Shown here: positions 26,833 to 36,652 of the stretch, one piece after another
How positions within the stretch are numbered: position 1 is the stretch's first letter
Layout of the letters: each line of letters opens with the position of its first letter
Origin: Kineosporiaceae bacterium
GTDB taxonomy: Bacteria; Actinomycetota; Actinomycetes; Actinomycetales; Kineosporiaceae
Assembly (NCBI GenBank): GCA_016713225.1
Contig: JADJPO010000002.1
Span: forward strand, 496,001-560,000
Length of the DNA stretch: 64,000 nucleotides
Reading direction: 5' to 3'
Notes under the pieces: model-generated
Database searches by the model: none
Told to the model about the DNA's origin: nothing
What the model saw: the letters and a program-made list of their open reading frames with translations, nothing else
Program-made: the position numbers and the translations under genes

Positions 26833-27318
26833 GGTGCTAGCTCCGGGACCTCGAGGGCGCCAGGATCGATCATTGATGCTGTCAGACCTACGGGGGATGA
26901 CGCTACGTGGCTGAAGGCGCGAGCGACACCTCTCAGCGGCTAATAGTGCCGCGAATCGCTCCGTCGCCCAACTTCATGTAACTGATCATAACTCTCTGTA
27001 TAACTATTTGTCGGGTGATTCGGTCAATTTGCGGCGAGATGCAGATGCAGGTGCAGATGCAGATGACGCGTGCCGATGGTTGCGCTGGGTCGACACGGGG
27101 GTCGAGACGGGGCGCTGCGGGGTCCCGAATTGCCCCCTCGGTGTCCGTGCGGGTTACCGTCATGGCGTTCCGCACTCGTGCCGCTACCCTTCGAGCCCAC
27201 CGATGACGGCGGCCCACCGGCCGAGCCGAGCCGACCTCCGTCCCGCTCGCGGGCTGCCCGGACCGGCATCATCTCCAAGGATCGACCTTCTGCTCCACCA
27301 GTCAGGGAAAGGCTCAGC
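26833..27318. other. Divergent cvnA/topA intergenic region
   Basis: This 486-nt region is unusually AT-rich around 26940-27030 (for example GATCATAACTCTCTGTATAA). Both the leftward cvn promoter and the rightward topA promoter are expected here. TATAA-like segments near 26990-27005 are candidates on either strand. Four tandem hexamers (GCAGAT/GCAGGT) follow at 27041-27064. The topA frame is open across much of the right half, but the composition gives no support for coding. Confidence 0.5.
27041..27064 (+). repeat. Tandem hexamer (GCAGAT)4
   Basis: Four consecutive hexamers GCAGAT, GCAGGT, GCAGAT, GCAGAT occur in the topA leader region, about 255 nt before the start codon. Length is likely to vary between strains. 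No function is evident. Confidence 0.6.
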
Positions 27319-30186
27319 GTGGCCACCACCAAGGCCCCCACTCCGCGCCGGCTCGTCATCGTCGAGTCGCCTCGCAAGGCGAAGAACATCGCCGGCTTCC
27401 TCGGCGCGGGATTCGACGTCGAGGCGAGCGTCGGGCACATCCGGGACCTGCCTCAGCCCAGTGAGCTGCCCGCGGACATGAAGAAGGGTCCCTACGGCAA
27501 GTTCGCGGTCGACGTCGACAACGGCTTCGACGCCTACTACGTGGTGGACGCCGACAAGAGGAAGAAGGTCACCGAGCTCAAGCGGGCGCTGAAGGAGGCG
27601 GACGAGCTCTACCTGGCCACGGACGAGGACCGCGAGGGCGAGGCCATCGCCTGGCACCTGCTGAAGGTCCTCGAGCCCAAGGTGCCGGTGCGGCGCATGG
27701 TGTTCCACGAGATCACCCGCGAGGCGATCCAGCGGGCGCTGCAGGACACCCGTGACCTGGACGAGCGTCTGGTCGACGCGCAGGAGACCCGGCGCATCCT
27801 GGACCGGCTCTACGGCTACGAGGTCTCGCCGGTGCTGTGGCGCAAGGTCCGTGCCGGTCTGTCGGCCGGTCGGGTGCAGTCGGTGACCACCCGCATGGTG
27901 GTCGAGCGCGAGCGGGAGCGGATGGCGTTCCGCGCGGCGTCCTACTGGGACGTCGAGGGCAGCTTCGCCCCCGAGGGCGAGCCGGGGGACGCTGCAGCGG
28001 CAGCAGAGGCGTTCGCTGCGCGCCTCGTCGCCCTGGACGGCGCGCGGGTCGCCACCGGACGTGACTTCGACGACACCGGTCAGCTCACCGCCGCGGCCCG
28101 CAGCGCCGGCACCGTGCACCTGAACGGTGAGCAGGCGGCGTCCGTGGTCACCGCGCTGGACGACGCGCCGGTCCGGGTGCGCTCGGTCGACACCAAGCCC
28201 TACACCCGCCGTCCCGCCGCGCCCTTCACCACCTCCACGCTGCAGCAGGAGGCCGGCCGCAAGCTGCGCTTCTCGTCGCGGCAGACGATGCGGGTGGCGC
28301 AGGGGTTGTACGAGAACGGCTACATCACCTACATGCGAACCGACTCGGTGGTGCTGTCGACGCAGGCGATCACCGCCGCCCGGCGGCAGATCGGCGAGCT
28401 CTACGGCCCCGAGTACGTGCCGGCCTCGCCGCGCACCTACACCAGCAAGAGCAAGAACGCCCAGGAGGCGCACGAGGCGATCCGGCCGTCGGGAGACTCC
28501 TTCCGCACCCCGGCCCAGGTGTCCGGCGAGCTGCGCGGGGACGAGTTCCGCCTCTACGAGCTGATCTGGAAGCGCACCGTCGCCTCGCAGATGGCCGATG
28601 CCCGGGGCTCGACGGCGTCCGTGCGCCTGGTCGCGACGCCGGGGGCGGTGTCCGGTGCGGCCGCCACCGTGCTGACGCGCGAGGCCGAGTTCGCGGCGTC
28701 CGGCACCGTGATCACCTTCCGCGGCTTCCTCGCCGCGTACGAGGAGGGCCGCGACGAGCTGCGCGCCAACGGGGCCAACGGGGCCAACGGGGCCAGGCAC
28801 GGCTCGTCGGACGACGAGCGCCGCCTGCCCGACCTGACGACCGGTGATGCGCTGCGCACCCTCGAGCTGACCGCCGACGGTCACGAGACCCAGCCGCCGC
28901 CGCGCTACACCGAGGCCAGCCTGATCAAGGCCTTGGAGGAGCGCGGGATCGGCCGCCCCTCGACGTACTCCGCGACGATCACGACCATCCAGGACCGCGG
29001 CTACGTGACGAGCAAGGGGTCGGCGCTGGTACCGACCTGGCTGGCGTTCTCGGTCACCCGGCTGCTCGAGGAGCACTTCGGTCGGCTGGTCGACTACGAC
29101 TTCACCGCCGCCATGGAGGAGGACCTCGACCGGATCGCCCGCGGCGACGAGCAGCGGGTGGCCTGGCTGTCGCGGTTCTACTTCGGCGACGGCGAGGCGC
29201 ACGGCGGGGGGCTGCGTCCGCTGGTCGAGAACCTCGGCGAGATCGACGCCCGCGACATCAACACGGTGCAGCTGGGTGAGGGCATCGAGCTGCGGGTGGG
29301 GCGCTACGGCCCCTACGTCGAGGTGCCGGGTGAGGCCGAGGGCGACGAGCCGGTGCGCGCGAGCGTGCCGGACGACGTCGCGCCCGACGAGCTGACCGTC
29401 GCCAAGGCCCGGGAGCTGCTCAGCCACCAGAACAGCGGGGACCGGGTGCTGGGTGTCGACCCGGCCTCCGGCCGGCAGGTGGTGGCCCGCGCTGGTCGGT
29501 TCGGCCCCTACGTCACCGAGGTGTTCGAGGACGACGCCCCGAAGGCGACCAAGCCACGCACCGGCAGCCTCTTCAAGAGCATGGACGTCGCGACGGTCAC
29601 CCTGGAGCAGGCGCTGCAGTTGTTGTCGCTGCCCCGGGTGGTCGGCGCGGACCCCGAGAGCGGTGACGAGATCACCGCTCAGAACGGCCGCTACGGGCCG
29701 TATCTGAAGAAGGGCACGGACTCGCGCTCGTTGGGCAGCGAGGACGCGATCTTCACCACCACGCTCGACGAGGCCCTGGCGATCTACGCCCAGCCCAAGC
29801 AACGGGGCCGTGCCGCAGCGGCACCGCCGCTGCGTGAGCTGGGTCCCGATCCGGTCAGCGGTGGCCCGGTGGTGGTCAAGGACGGCCGCTTCGGCCCCTA
29901 CGTCACCGATGGCACGAGCAATGCCACCCTGCGCAAGGGCGATGCGGTCGAGAGCATCACGCTCGAGCGTGCGGCCGAACTGCTCGCCGAGAAGCGTGCC
30001 CGGGGGCCGGTGAAGCGGACGGCGCGCAAGACCGCCGCCAAGAAGACGACCGCCAAGAAGGCCACAGCGACGAAGACGGCGACGAAGGCCACCGCCAAGA
30101 AGGCCACGGCGACCAAGGCCACGGCCAAGAAGACGGCCGCCAAGAAGACGGCCAAGAAGACCGCCGCCAAGAAGACCGCAGGCTGA
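27319..30186 (+). CDS. topA: DNA topoisomerase I
   Basis: This is a 955-residue type IA topoisomerase that relaxes negative supercoils. The Toprim domain begins LVIVESPRKAKNI, with ATDEDREGEAIAWH at about 100-113. The catalytic Tyr is Y338 in ITYMRTDS. Later come HEAIRPSG and IGRPSTYS. The C-terminal part has several topoisomerase C-terminal repeats (GRYGPYVEV, GRFGPYVTE, GRYGPYLKK, GRFGPYVTD) and a ~60-residue Lys/Ala/Thr tail typical of actinobacterial TopA. GTG 27319 is chosen because it begins 12 codons before the conserved VIVESP; the frame is open further upstream. A short in-frame repeat encodes NGANGANGA around residue 490. Confidence 0.95.
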   Translation: MATTKAPTPRRLVIVESPRKAKNIAGFLGAGFDVEASVGHIRDLPQPSELPADMKKGPYGKFAVDVDNGFDAYYVVDADKRKKVTELKRALKEADELYLATDEDREGEAIAWHLLKVLEPKVPVRRMVFHEITREAIQRALQDTRDLDERLVDAQETRRILDRLYGYEVSPVLWRKVRAGLSAGRVQSVTTRMVVERERERMAFRAASYWDVEGSFAPEGEPGDAAAAAEAFAARLVALDGARVATGRDFDDTGQLTAAARSAGTVHLNGEQAASVVTALDDAPVRVRSVDTKPYTRRPAAPFTTSTLQQEAGRKLRFSSRQTMRVAQGLYENGYITYMRTDSVVLSTQAITAARRQIGELYGPEYVPASPRTYTSKSKNAQEAHEAIRPSGDSFRTPAQVSGELRGDEFRLYELIWKRTVASQMADARGSTASVRLVATPGAVSGAAATVLTREAEFAASGTVITFRGFLAAYEEGRDELRANGANGANGARHGSSDDERRLPDLTTGDALRTLELTADGHETQPPPRYTEASLIKALEERGIGRPSTYSATITTIQDRGYVTSKGSALVPTWLAFSVTRLLEEHFGRLVDYDFTAAMEEDLDRIARGDEQRVAWLSRFYFGDGEAHGGGLRPLVENLGEIDARDINTVQLGEGIELRVGRYGPYVEVPGEAEGDEPVRASVPDDVAPDELTVAKARELLSHQNSGDRVLGVDPASGRQVVARAGRFGPYVTEVFEDDAPKATKPRTGSLFKSMDVATVTLEQALQLLSLPRVVGADPESGDEITAQNGRYGPYLKKGTDSRSLGSEDAIFTTTLDEALAIYAQPKQRGRAAAAPPLRELGPDPVSGGPVVVKDGRFGPYVTDGTSNATLRKGDAVESITLERAAELLAEKRARGPVKRTARKTAAKKTTAKKATATKTATKATAKKATATKATAKKTAAKKTAKKTAAKKTAG

Positions 30187-30196
30187 CCCCTTCCGC

Positions 30197-30262
30197 GGTG
30201 ATCATGCAATCCGGGCACGCTCGTGAAACCGTTCACGAGCGTGCACGAATTGCATGATCACC
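30197..30262. terminator. 66-nt near-perfect palindrome after topA
   Basis: Arms 30197-30227 and 30232-30262 pair at 29 of 31 positions around a 4-nt ACCG loop. The outer part is GGTGATCATGCAAT and the inner part GCACGCTCGTGAA. It starts 10 nt after the topA stop and is likely the terminator. The lack of a U-tract and the symmetric design also fit an interspersed palindromic element. Confidence 0.75.
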
Positions 30263-30342
30263 ACGGGGCCGGGGGTGGGCGGTGCGGCGCCCGGGAGTTA
30301 CCGTGGTTCGGGATGGCAGAACGCCGACGAGCGGGGGCACCG

Positions 30343-30648
30343 ATGCCCACATGGCAGACCTGGGTGGTCGATACGTTGCGCAAGGCGCGGCGTCCGGACG
30401 TCGACCCCTTCTCGGCGTTGCAGATCCAGTACGCCCTGACCCGGGTGGAGACCCGCATCGATCTGCTGCTCGTCGATGAGTCCCGATTCGCCCGGGGGCA
30501 TCACCTGCAGGCTGCTCGCACCGCGTATGCGAACCTGCTCGAGGAGGCCTGTCGGCTGGCCGAGATCGACGACCTACCGGAGGACAACTCCTCTCTGCGG
30601 CGCATGATGGCCGAGGCCGAACTGCGCAGCCGGGGTTGGTCCTGGTGA
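30343..30648 (+). CDS. Small conserved helical protein of unknown function
   Basis: This is a protein of about 101 residues, predicted mostly helical, with TWQTWVVDTLRKARRPDVDP, FSALQIQYALTRVETRIDLL and AYANLLEEACRLAEI. I do not recognise a family. ATG 30343 follows a G-rich stretch; ATG 30313 is in frame and would add 10 residues. It lies between topA and tmk, the same direction, across the topA palindrome, so it probably has its own promoter. Confidence 0.6.
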   Translation: MPTWQTWVVDTLRKARRPDVDPFSALQIQYALTRVETRIDLLLVDESRFARGHHLQAARTAYANLLEEACRLAEIDDLPEDNSSLRRMMAEAELRSRGWSW

Positions 30649-30879
30649 CCCGGACCGCGTGAGGACGTCCAGACGCGCGATTGCCCTCCTCGGTGCCGTG
30701 GTGTCCGTGGTGTCCGTGACCGCCTTCGGGGCGGCAGCAGGGCGACAACTACCGGTGCTTCGGGGGTCGTTGCGTGCCCCTTCCCGGGCACCACCACGGA
30801 CTGGAAGCCCGGGACCGCCTCGCCCATGTGAGTCGACATCGACCTGCCCGTTGTCACCCGTCGCGGTTACCCTGGCCCG
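30649..30879. other. Intergenic region before tmk
   Basis: This 231-nt stretch has no coding sequence I can support. It includes a short TGTCCGTGGTGTCCGTG direct repeat around 30700-30716. The tmk promoter probably lies here. Confidence 0.35.
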
Positions 30880-33786
30880 GTGACTGGGCTGGCGAGTGGT
30901 GTCGGTGCGTCCGACAGCCCTGTCGGCGTGCTGTCGGACGACGATCCCGCGCCCGACCACGACATCCGCGCGGTACTGGGCATCACGGCGTTCCGACGGC
31001 TGTGGCTCGCCTGCGGGCTGTCCAGCCTGGGTGATTGGCTCGGCCTGCTCGCCACCGCGGCGATGGCCGGCTCGCTGGCCCAGAGCTCCTATGCCGCGCA
31101 GAACATCGCCATCGCCGGGGTGTTCATCCTGCGGTTGGCACCGGCGGTCGTGCTGGGTCCGCTGGCCGGAGCCCTGGCCGATCGGCTCGACCGGCGCTGG
31201 ACGATGGTGGTCGCCGACCTGCTCCGGTTCGGCCTCTTCGCCTCGATCGTCGTCGTCGGCACGCTGCCCTGGCTGTTCGCCGCCACTCTGCTGATCGAGT
31301 GTGTGGCGCTGTTCTGGAGCCCGGCCAACGATGCCACGGTGCCCAACCTGGTTCCCCGGCGCCGATTGGAGGCCGCCAACCAGCTCAACCTGGTGGCCAC
31401 CTTCGGTTCGGCGCCGATCGCCGCCTTGCTCTACATCGTGTTGTCCCTGCTGGCCGACGGTTCGACCGCGATGCCGTCGCTGCCCGATGTCTCACCGGTC
31501 ACGGTCGCGCTGTGGGCCAACGCCCTGACCTTCTTGATCTCTGCATTGGTGATCTGGCGACTGGACATCCCCGATACCGGCGCCCGCGAGGTGGCCCGAG
31601 CCGAGCCCGTGCTGGCCTCGATCATGGGCGGCTGGCGTTTCGTCGCCCAGAACCGTCTGGTCCGCGGTCTGGTGCTGGGCATGCTCGGGGCGTTCGCCGC
31701 CGGCGGTCTGGTCGTCGGCCTGGCGCAGACCTTCGTCATCGATCTGGGTGCAGGTCAGGCGGGCTTCGGGGTGCTGTTCGGGGCAGTCTTCACCGGGCTG
31801 GCCGGCGGCATGTGGCTGGGCCCCCGGTTGCTCGCCGGATTCTCGCGACGGCGGCTGTTCGGGCTCGCCCTGGTGTCCGCCGGGCTGTTCCTCGCGCTGC
31901 TGGCCCTGGTGCCCAATCTGGTCCTGGCCGTGCTGTTCACGGTCTGTCTGGGGCTGAGCGGGGGCGTCGCCTGGGTCATCGGCTACACCCTGCTCGGGCT
32001 CGAGGTGACCGACGAGATCCGGGGGCGCACCTTCGGCTTCCTGCACTCGGCGGCACGCATCGTCCTGCTGCTGGCCCTGGCCGCAGGCCCCGCCCTGGCC
32101 GCGGCCGTGGGACGACACACCGTGGTGCTGCCGTGGAACGAACGGCTGGTCTACAACGGTGCCGCCTGGGTGTTCGGCCTGGCCGGGGTGATCGCCCTGG
32201 TCGTGGGCACGATGGCCTATCGAGCGATGGACGACCGGCCCGGAGCGCGACTGCGCAGCGATCTGTTCGCCCTGTGGGCCGATCGGCGAATGCCCGAGGC
32301 GAGCGTCTCGGCACGCTCGTCCCGGCCCTACAACGGCTGGTTGATCGCCTTCGAGGGCGGCGACGGCACCGGCAAGTCCACCCAGGCCCGGGTGCTGGCC
32401 GACTGGTTGCGTTCCGACCAGGGCCACGACGTGGTGCTCACCCGCGAACCCGGCGCGACCGCGGTCGGCGTCCGGCTGCGCGAGGTGTTGCTCGGTGAGG
32501 GTGAGTCCGTGGGGCCCCGGGCCGAGGCCCTGCTCTTCGCCGCCGACCGCGCCCACCACATCGACTCGTTGGTGCGGCCGGCCCTGGCCCGGGGCGCGAT
32601 CGTGATCACGGATCGGTACGTCGACTCCTCGATCGCCTACCAGGGCGTGGGCCGCGCGCTGGGGGCCGACGACATCGGCTACATCTCCCGCTGGGCCACC
32701 GCGGGCCTGGTGCCCGACCTGACCGTGTTGTTGGACATCCCGCCCGAGATCTCGCGGGTCCGCCGGGCCAACGACCCCAAGCGCAACGGCGCCGACAAGA
32801 TGGAGGCCCAGCCGGAGGAGTTCCACGACCGGGTTCGTCAGGCCTTCCTCGACCTGGCCCGGACGGATCCCCACCGCTACCTCGTGCTCGACGGGTCCGA
32901 TCCTCGGGAGGAGATCCAGGAGGCGATCCGGCGCCGGGTGCGCGACGTGGTCCCGATCTCGCGCAAGCGCCGGGCCGAACTGGCCGCCCGGTTGGCCGCC
33001 GAAGAGGACGCCCGCCGTCGGCGCGCCGCGGCCGAGGCCGAGGTACTGCGCTTGGACGCCGAGCTGCGGGGGCGCAGCCGCGACGAGGCCCGAGCCCGTC
33101 AGGAGGCCACCCGTCGGGCACGAGAAGAGGCCGACCGTCAGTTGCAGGAGGAGGTCGAGCGGCGCTACGCCGAGGAGGCCGAGCGCGCCGCCCTGACCGC
33201 CCGCGAGGACCAGCAGGTCGTGAGCCTGGCGCCGGCTGTGGTATCGCGGGGCGACGCACCCAGCGGCCCGGCCCTGCGCCATCGCGAGATGAACGCCGAG
33301 CCGCCCACCGAACCCTTGCCGCTGGTGACTGCGCGCGTCCCCGGGCCACCGCCCACCGTGACCGTGTCGGCACCCATCACTGCGCGGCCGGCCCCGGCCC
33401 AGCCGGCCCCGGCCCAGCCGGCCCCGGCTCCGGTGGTCACCGCGTCACCGGCCCCGGCCGTACCACCTGCCCCGGTCGCGACCCAGCCCACGCCGTCCCC
33501 GATGGCGGCACCGACGGCGGCACCGGTCGTGCGGGTGGAGGACCGTCGCCGACCCCGGGGTGAGCACGTGGCCACCCATCCGCAACGGGCCTGGTTCACC
33601 GACGCCGGCGAGACCGAGCCGCTGCCGTTGGCACACCTCAACCCGCAGCTCGCCCGGCCGGCTCCGGTGGCGAACGATCCCGTCGAGGCGGTGAGCGAAC
33701 CCCCCGAGGCGCCGGAACACACGCCACCCCAGCCCGGTGTCCGCGACCTGCGCGACGAGCTGTTCGGCGGCTGGACCCAGACGTGA
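30880..33786 (+). CDS. tmk: MFS transporter-thymidylate kinase fusion
   Basis: This is a 968-residue protein. Residues ~35-450 form an MFS-type transporter with about 12 membrane helices, including the loop GPLAGALADRLDRRW. From residue ~485 there is a complete thymidylate kinase: P-loop FEGGDGTGKST (about 490-500), LTREPG, DRYVDSSIAYQG and the lid segment RRANDPKRNGADKMEAQ. A coiled-coil region (about 690-775) and a Pro-rich tail follow. dTMP phosphorylation is essential for DNA synthesis, and no other tmk is in the window. The same fusion is known in Streptomyces. The stop overlaps holB (GTGA). Confidence 0.9.
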   Translation: MTGLASGVGASDSPVGVLSDDDPAPDHDIRAVLGITAFRRLWLACGLSSLGDWLGLLATAAMAGSLAQSSYAAQNIAIAGVFILRLAPAVVLGPLAGALADRLDRRWTMVVADLLRFGLFASIVVVGTLPWLFAATLLIECVALFWSPANDATVPNLVPRRRLEAANQLNLVATFGSAPIAALLYIVLSLLADGSTAMPSLPDVSPVTVALWANALTFLISALVIWRLDIPDTGAREVARAEPVLASIMGGWRFVAQNRLVRGLVLGMLGAFAAGGLVVGLAQTFVIDLGAGQAGFGVLFGAVFTGLAGGMWLGPRLLAGFSRRRLFGLALVSAGLFLALLALVPNLVLAVLFTVCLGLSGGVAWVIGYTLLGLEVTDEIRGRTFGFLHSAARIVLLLALAAGPALAAAVGRHTVVLPWNERLVYNGAAWVFGLAGVIALVVGTMAYRAMDDRPGARLRSDLFALWADRRMPEASVSARSSRPYNGWLIAFEGGDGTGKSTQARVLADWLRSDQGHDVVLTREPGATAVGVRLREVLLGEGESVGPRAEALLFAADRAHHIDSLVRPALARGAIVITDRYVDSSIAYQGVGRALGADDIGYISRWATAGLVPDLTVLLDIPPEISRVRRANDPKRNGADKMEAQPEEFHDRVRQAFLDLARTDPHRYLVLDGSDPREEIQEAIRRRVRDVVPISRKRRAELAARLAAEEDARRRRAAAEAEVLRLDAELRGRSRDEARARQEATRRAREEADRQLQEEVERRYAEEAERAALTAREDQQVVSLAPAVVSRGDAPSGPALRHREMNAEPPTEPLPLVTARVPGPPPTVTVSAPITARPAPAQPAPAQPAPAPVVTASPAPAVPPAPVATQPTPSPMAAPTAAPVVRVEDRRRPRGEHVATHPQRAWFTDAGETEPLPLAHLNPQLARPAPVANDPVEAVSEPPEAPEHTPPQPGVRDLRDELFGGWTQT

Positions 33787-34991
33787 GCGTGTGGGCCGAT
33801 CTGGTCGGGCAGACCGAGGCGGTCGGCGTCCTGTCGCGTGCGAGCGCGCCGGACACGGTGCCGGGTTCGGGGTCTGGTTCGGTGCTGGACGCGTCGTCCG
33901 GCATGACCCACGCCTGGTTGCTGACCGGCCCCCCCGGTAGTGGCCGGTCGACGGCGGCTCGGGCGTTCGCCGCCGCGTTGCAGTGCAGCGAGGCTGGCTG
34001 CGGTCGGTGTCACGAGTGCCGGACGGCGCTGGCCGGGTCGCACCCGGACGTCACCCTGATCGCGACCGAGCACGTTCACCTGCGCGCCGACGAGGTCCGG
34101 CCGCTGGTGACCCTGGCCTCGCAGCGGCCCACCCTGGGCCGCTGGCGCGTGATCGTGATCGAGGACGCCGATCGGCTCAACGACACCTCGGGCAACATGT
34201 TGCTCAAGGCGATCGAGGAGCCACCGCCGCGGACGGTCTGGCTGCTGTGTGCCCCCAGCCCCGACGACGTGCTGGTCACCATCCGATCCCGCTGTCGGCA
34301 CGTCGGGTTGCGGGTGCCGCCGGTCGAGGACGTCGCGGCGTTGCTGGTGCGCCGGCACGCGGTGGACCCGGCCATCGCCGCCTTCGCGGCCCGGGCTGCG
34401 GGCAGTCACATCGGCCTGGCCCGGCGGCTGGCGACGGACGAGGGCGCCCGGATCCGGCGCCGGGACATCGTGCGGTTGCCGACCCAGCTGAGTGGCGTCG
34501 GGGCAGCGGTGATGGCTGCCGGTCAGCTCGTCGAGGTGGCCACCGAGGAGTCCAAGGCCGCCACCGGTGAACGCGATGCGGCCGAGCGGGCTCAGCTGCT
34601 GCACACCCTGGGCGCCGAGGGGTTGTCCACCCTGCCGCCGGCGGTGCGTAGTCAGCTGAAGACGTTGGAGGAGAACCAGAAGCGCCGCGCCACGCGCGCC
34701 CAGCGCGACGTCCTCGACCGGTCGCTGACCGACCTGATGTCGTTCTTCCGCGATGTGCTGGTGACCCAGCTCGATACCGGATCAGAGTTGACCAACCCCG
34801 AGTCGTGGCCCGACATCGACCGCCTGGCCCGGGCCGGAACACCCGAGGCGACGCTTCGCCGCCTGGAGGCCATCGGCGTTGCGCGAGAACGGATCGAGGC
34901 GAATGTGGCGCCATTGCTGGCGGTGGAGGCGCTGATGGTCGCCTTGCTCGGGGAGGTACCCATGGACGGCGCGCGCCGTCGCGCGGGATAG
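33783..34991 (+). CDS. holB: DNA polymerase III delta' subunit
   Basis: This is a 402-residue clamp-loader subunit. The Walker A is altered to GPPGSGRST (about residues 49-57, Lys to Arg), as expected for the non-hydrolysing delta' subunit. The zinc module CSEAGCGRCHEC (about 68-79) and VIEDADRLNDTSGNMLLKAIEE (Walker B and sensor region) follow, then a C-terminal helical collar domain. GTG 33783 overlaps the tmk stop by 4 nt. The tmk-holB pairing is widely conserved. Confidence 0.92.
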   Translation: MSVWADLVGQTEAVGVLSRASAPDTVPGSGSGSVLDASSGMTHAWLLTGPPGSGRSTAARAFAAALQCSEAGCGRCHECRTALAGSHPDVTLIATEHVHLRADEVRPLVTLASQRPTLGRWRVIVIEDADRLNDTSGNMLLKAIEEPPPRTVWLLCAPSPDDVLVTIRSRCRHVGLRVPPVEDVAALLVRRHAVDPAIAAFAARAAGSHIGLARRLATDEGARIRRRDIVRLPTQLSGVGAAVMAAGQLVEVATEESKAATGERDAAERAQLLHTLGAEGLSTLPPAVRSQLKTLEENQKRRATRAQRDVLDRSLTDLMSFFRDVLVTQLDTGSELTNPESWPDIDRLARAGTPEATLRRLEAIGVARERIEANVAPLLAVEALMVALLGEVPMDGARRRAG

Positions 34992-35092
34992 CCTTCCGTT
35001 CAGCAAATCCGATCAGCACTGTGACATCTCGACCCGGTGCGCCGCCCCCGGGCCAGGTGCGCTCTCGATCATCCTCGTGGGGGTCCTACCGC

Positions 35093-36652
35093 ATGACCGA
35101 TGCCGTCCGACGAGCGTCGTCCCTGGTCGCCGCCTGCGTCGTCGTCCTGGTGCTCGCCGCCTGTGGCCCGCTCGGCCTGCCCGGTGGGGACTCCGCGGCG
35201 AAGCCGGCCCAGCCCGGGCCGGCCACGTCCGTCACGACCGAACGCCGCGATCCGGCGACCGACCCGGCACTGGCCCAGTACTACGGCCAGAAACCGGCGT
35301 GGAAGGGCTGCACCGACGGGTTCGAGTGCGCCAAGGTCACCGTGCCGGTCGACTGGGCGGAGCCGGCCGGGGCGACCCTGCAACTGGCCGTGACCCGCAA
35401 GACGGCGACCGGCACGCGGATCGGCGCGTTGATGTTCAACCCGGGTGGTCCGGGTGCGTCGGGTGTCGATTACGCCCCGGCCCTGTACGGCCAGCTGCCA
35501 CGCGAGGTGCGCAAGGTCTACGACGTGGTGAGTTGGGACACCCGCGGGGTCGGTCAGAGCCAACCGGCCGTGACGTGTCTGCCGAACGATCAGCAGGACG
35601 CCTTCTACGCGATCGACTCCACGCCCGACACCGTGGCGGAGGAGGAGGCGTGGGTCGCGGAGAACAAGCGCTACGCAGCGGCCTGTCAGCAGCACTCCGG
35701 TGAGCTGCTCCCACACCTCGACACCCTGAGCACGGTCAAGGACATGGACGTGCTGCGCGCCGTCCTGGGGGATCAGACGCTGACGTTCATGGGGGTGTCG
35801 TACGGCACCTACCTGGGCGTGTGGTACGCCGAGACCTTCCCCTGGCGGGTCGGACGCATCGTGCTGGACGGCGTCGTGGACCCGTCGGCGACGGCGGGGC
35901 AGTTCGCCGAGTCCCAGGCCAAGGGCTTCGGGCGGGCGGTGGACTCCTTCATCGCTCACTGTCTGGCCGAGGAGGCCTGCCCGTTGCGGGGCACCCGGGA
36001 CCAGGCGGTTGGGCAGCTCGAGCAGCTGAGCCGGCAGATCGACGCCAAGGCGCTGCGCACCGATGGGAGGCCGCTGACTCAGGCGCTGTTCCTGACCGGG
36101 TTGCTCGGCGGCATGTACAGCACCTCGTTGTGGCCCACCGTCACCCAGGGCCTCACGGAGGCGCTGAGCGGTGACGGCACCACGATGCTGCTGTTGGCCG
36201 ACACCTATCTCCGCCGCGACGTGGACGGCCGATACGAACAGATCCTCCAGGTGACCAGCCCGATCTTCTGTATGGACCACGCCGACCGGCGGACCGTCGC
36301 GCAGATCAAGGCCGACGCCGAGCGCATGAAGCAGACCGCGGCGCCCTTCGGCGACCTGCTCGGTTGGGGGGCGGTCACGTGTGCCGAGTGGCCCCACGAC
36401 GCGGTGATGCCGGCGAAGAAGCTGTCGGCGTCGGGAGCGGCGCCGATCCTGGTCGTGGGCACCACGAATGACCCGGCCACGCCGTACGAGGACGCGGTGT
36501 CGGTGTCGAAGCAGCTCGCGGCGGCCCGGCTGATCACCCTCGAGGGCGACGGGCACACCGCCTACGGCAACGGCAATACCTGTCTGGACTCGGCCGTCAA
36601 CACCTATCTGCTCAGGGGAACGCTGCCTGCCGAGGGCCTGCGCTGCAGCTGA
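35093..36652 (+). CDS. Exported alpha/beta-hydrolase (tripeptidyl aminopeptidase-like lipoprotein)
   Basis: This is a 519-residue protein. The N-terminus is a lipoprotein signal with lipobox LAAC (Cys24). The hydrolase shows MFNPGGPGASG (oxyanion region), WDTRGVGQS, and nucleophile Ser in GVSYGT (about residue 236). NDPATPYEDA carries the acid Asp, and GDGHTAY carries the catalytic His near the C-terminus, followed by the family's Cys in NTCLDSAV. It matches the TAP/SlpD-type peptidase family of Streptomyces, where the same gene follows holB. ATG 35093 is set by the signal peptide. Confidence 0.88.
   Translation: MTDAVRRASSLVAACVVVLVLAACGPLGLPGGDSAAKPAQPGPATSVTTERRDPATDPALAQYYGQKPAWKGCTDGFECAKVTVPVDWAEPAGATLQLAVTRKTATGTRIGALMFNPGGPGASGVDYAPALYGQLPREVRKVYDVVSWDTRGVGQSQPAVTCLPNDQQDAFYAIDSTPDTVAEEEAWVAENKRYAAACQQHSGELLPHLDTLSTVKDMDVLRAVLGDQTLTFMGVSYGTYLGVWYAETFPWRVGRIVLDGVVDPSATAGQFAESQAKGFGRAVDSFIAHCLAEEACPLRGTRDQAVGQLEQLSRQIDAKALRTDGRPLTQALFLTGLLGGMYSTSLWPTVTQGLTEALSGDGTTMLLLADTYLRRDVDGRYEQILQVTSPIFCMDHADRRTVAQIKADAERMKQTAAPFGDLLGWGAVTCAEWPHDAVMPAKKLSASGAAPILVVGTTNDPATPYEDAVSVSKQLAAARLITLEGDGHTAYGNGNTCLDSAVNTYLLRGTLPAEGLRCS

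Noticed and set aside
27184..29802. An 872-codon minus-strand frame across topA
   Set aside because: topA has all catalytic motifs; the antisense frame has no recognisable domain.
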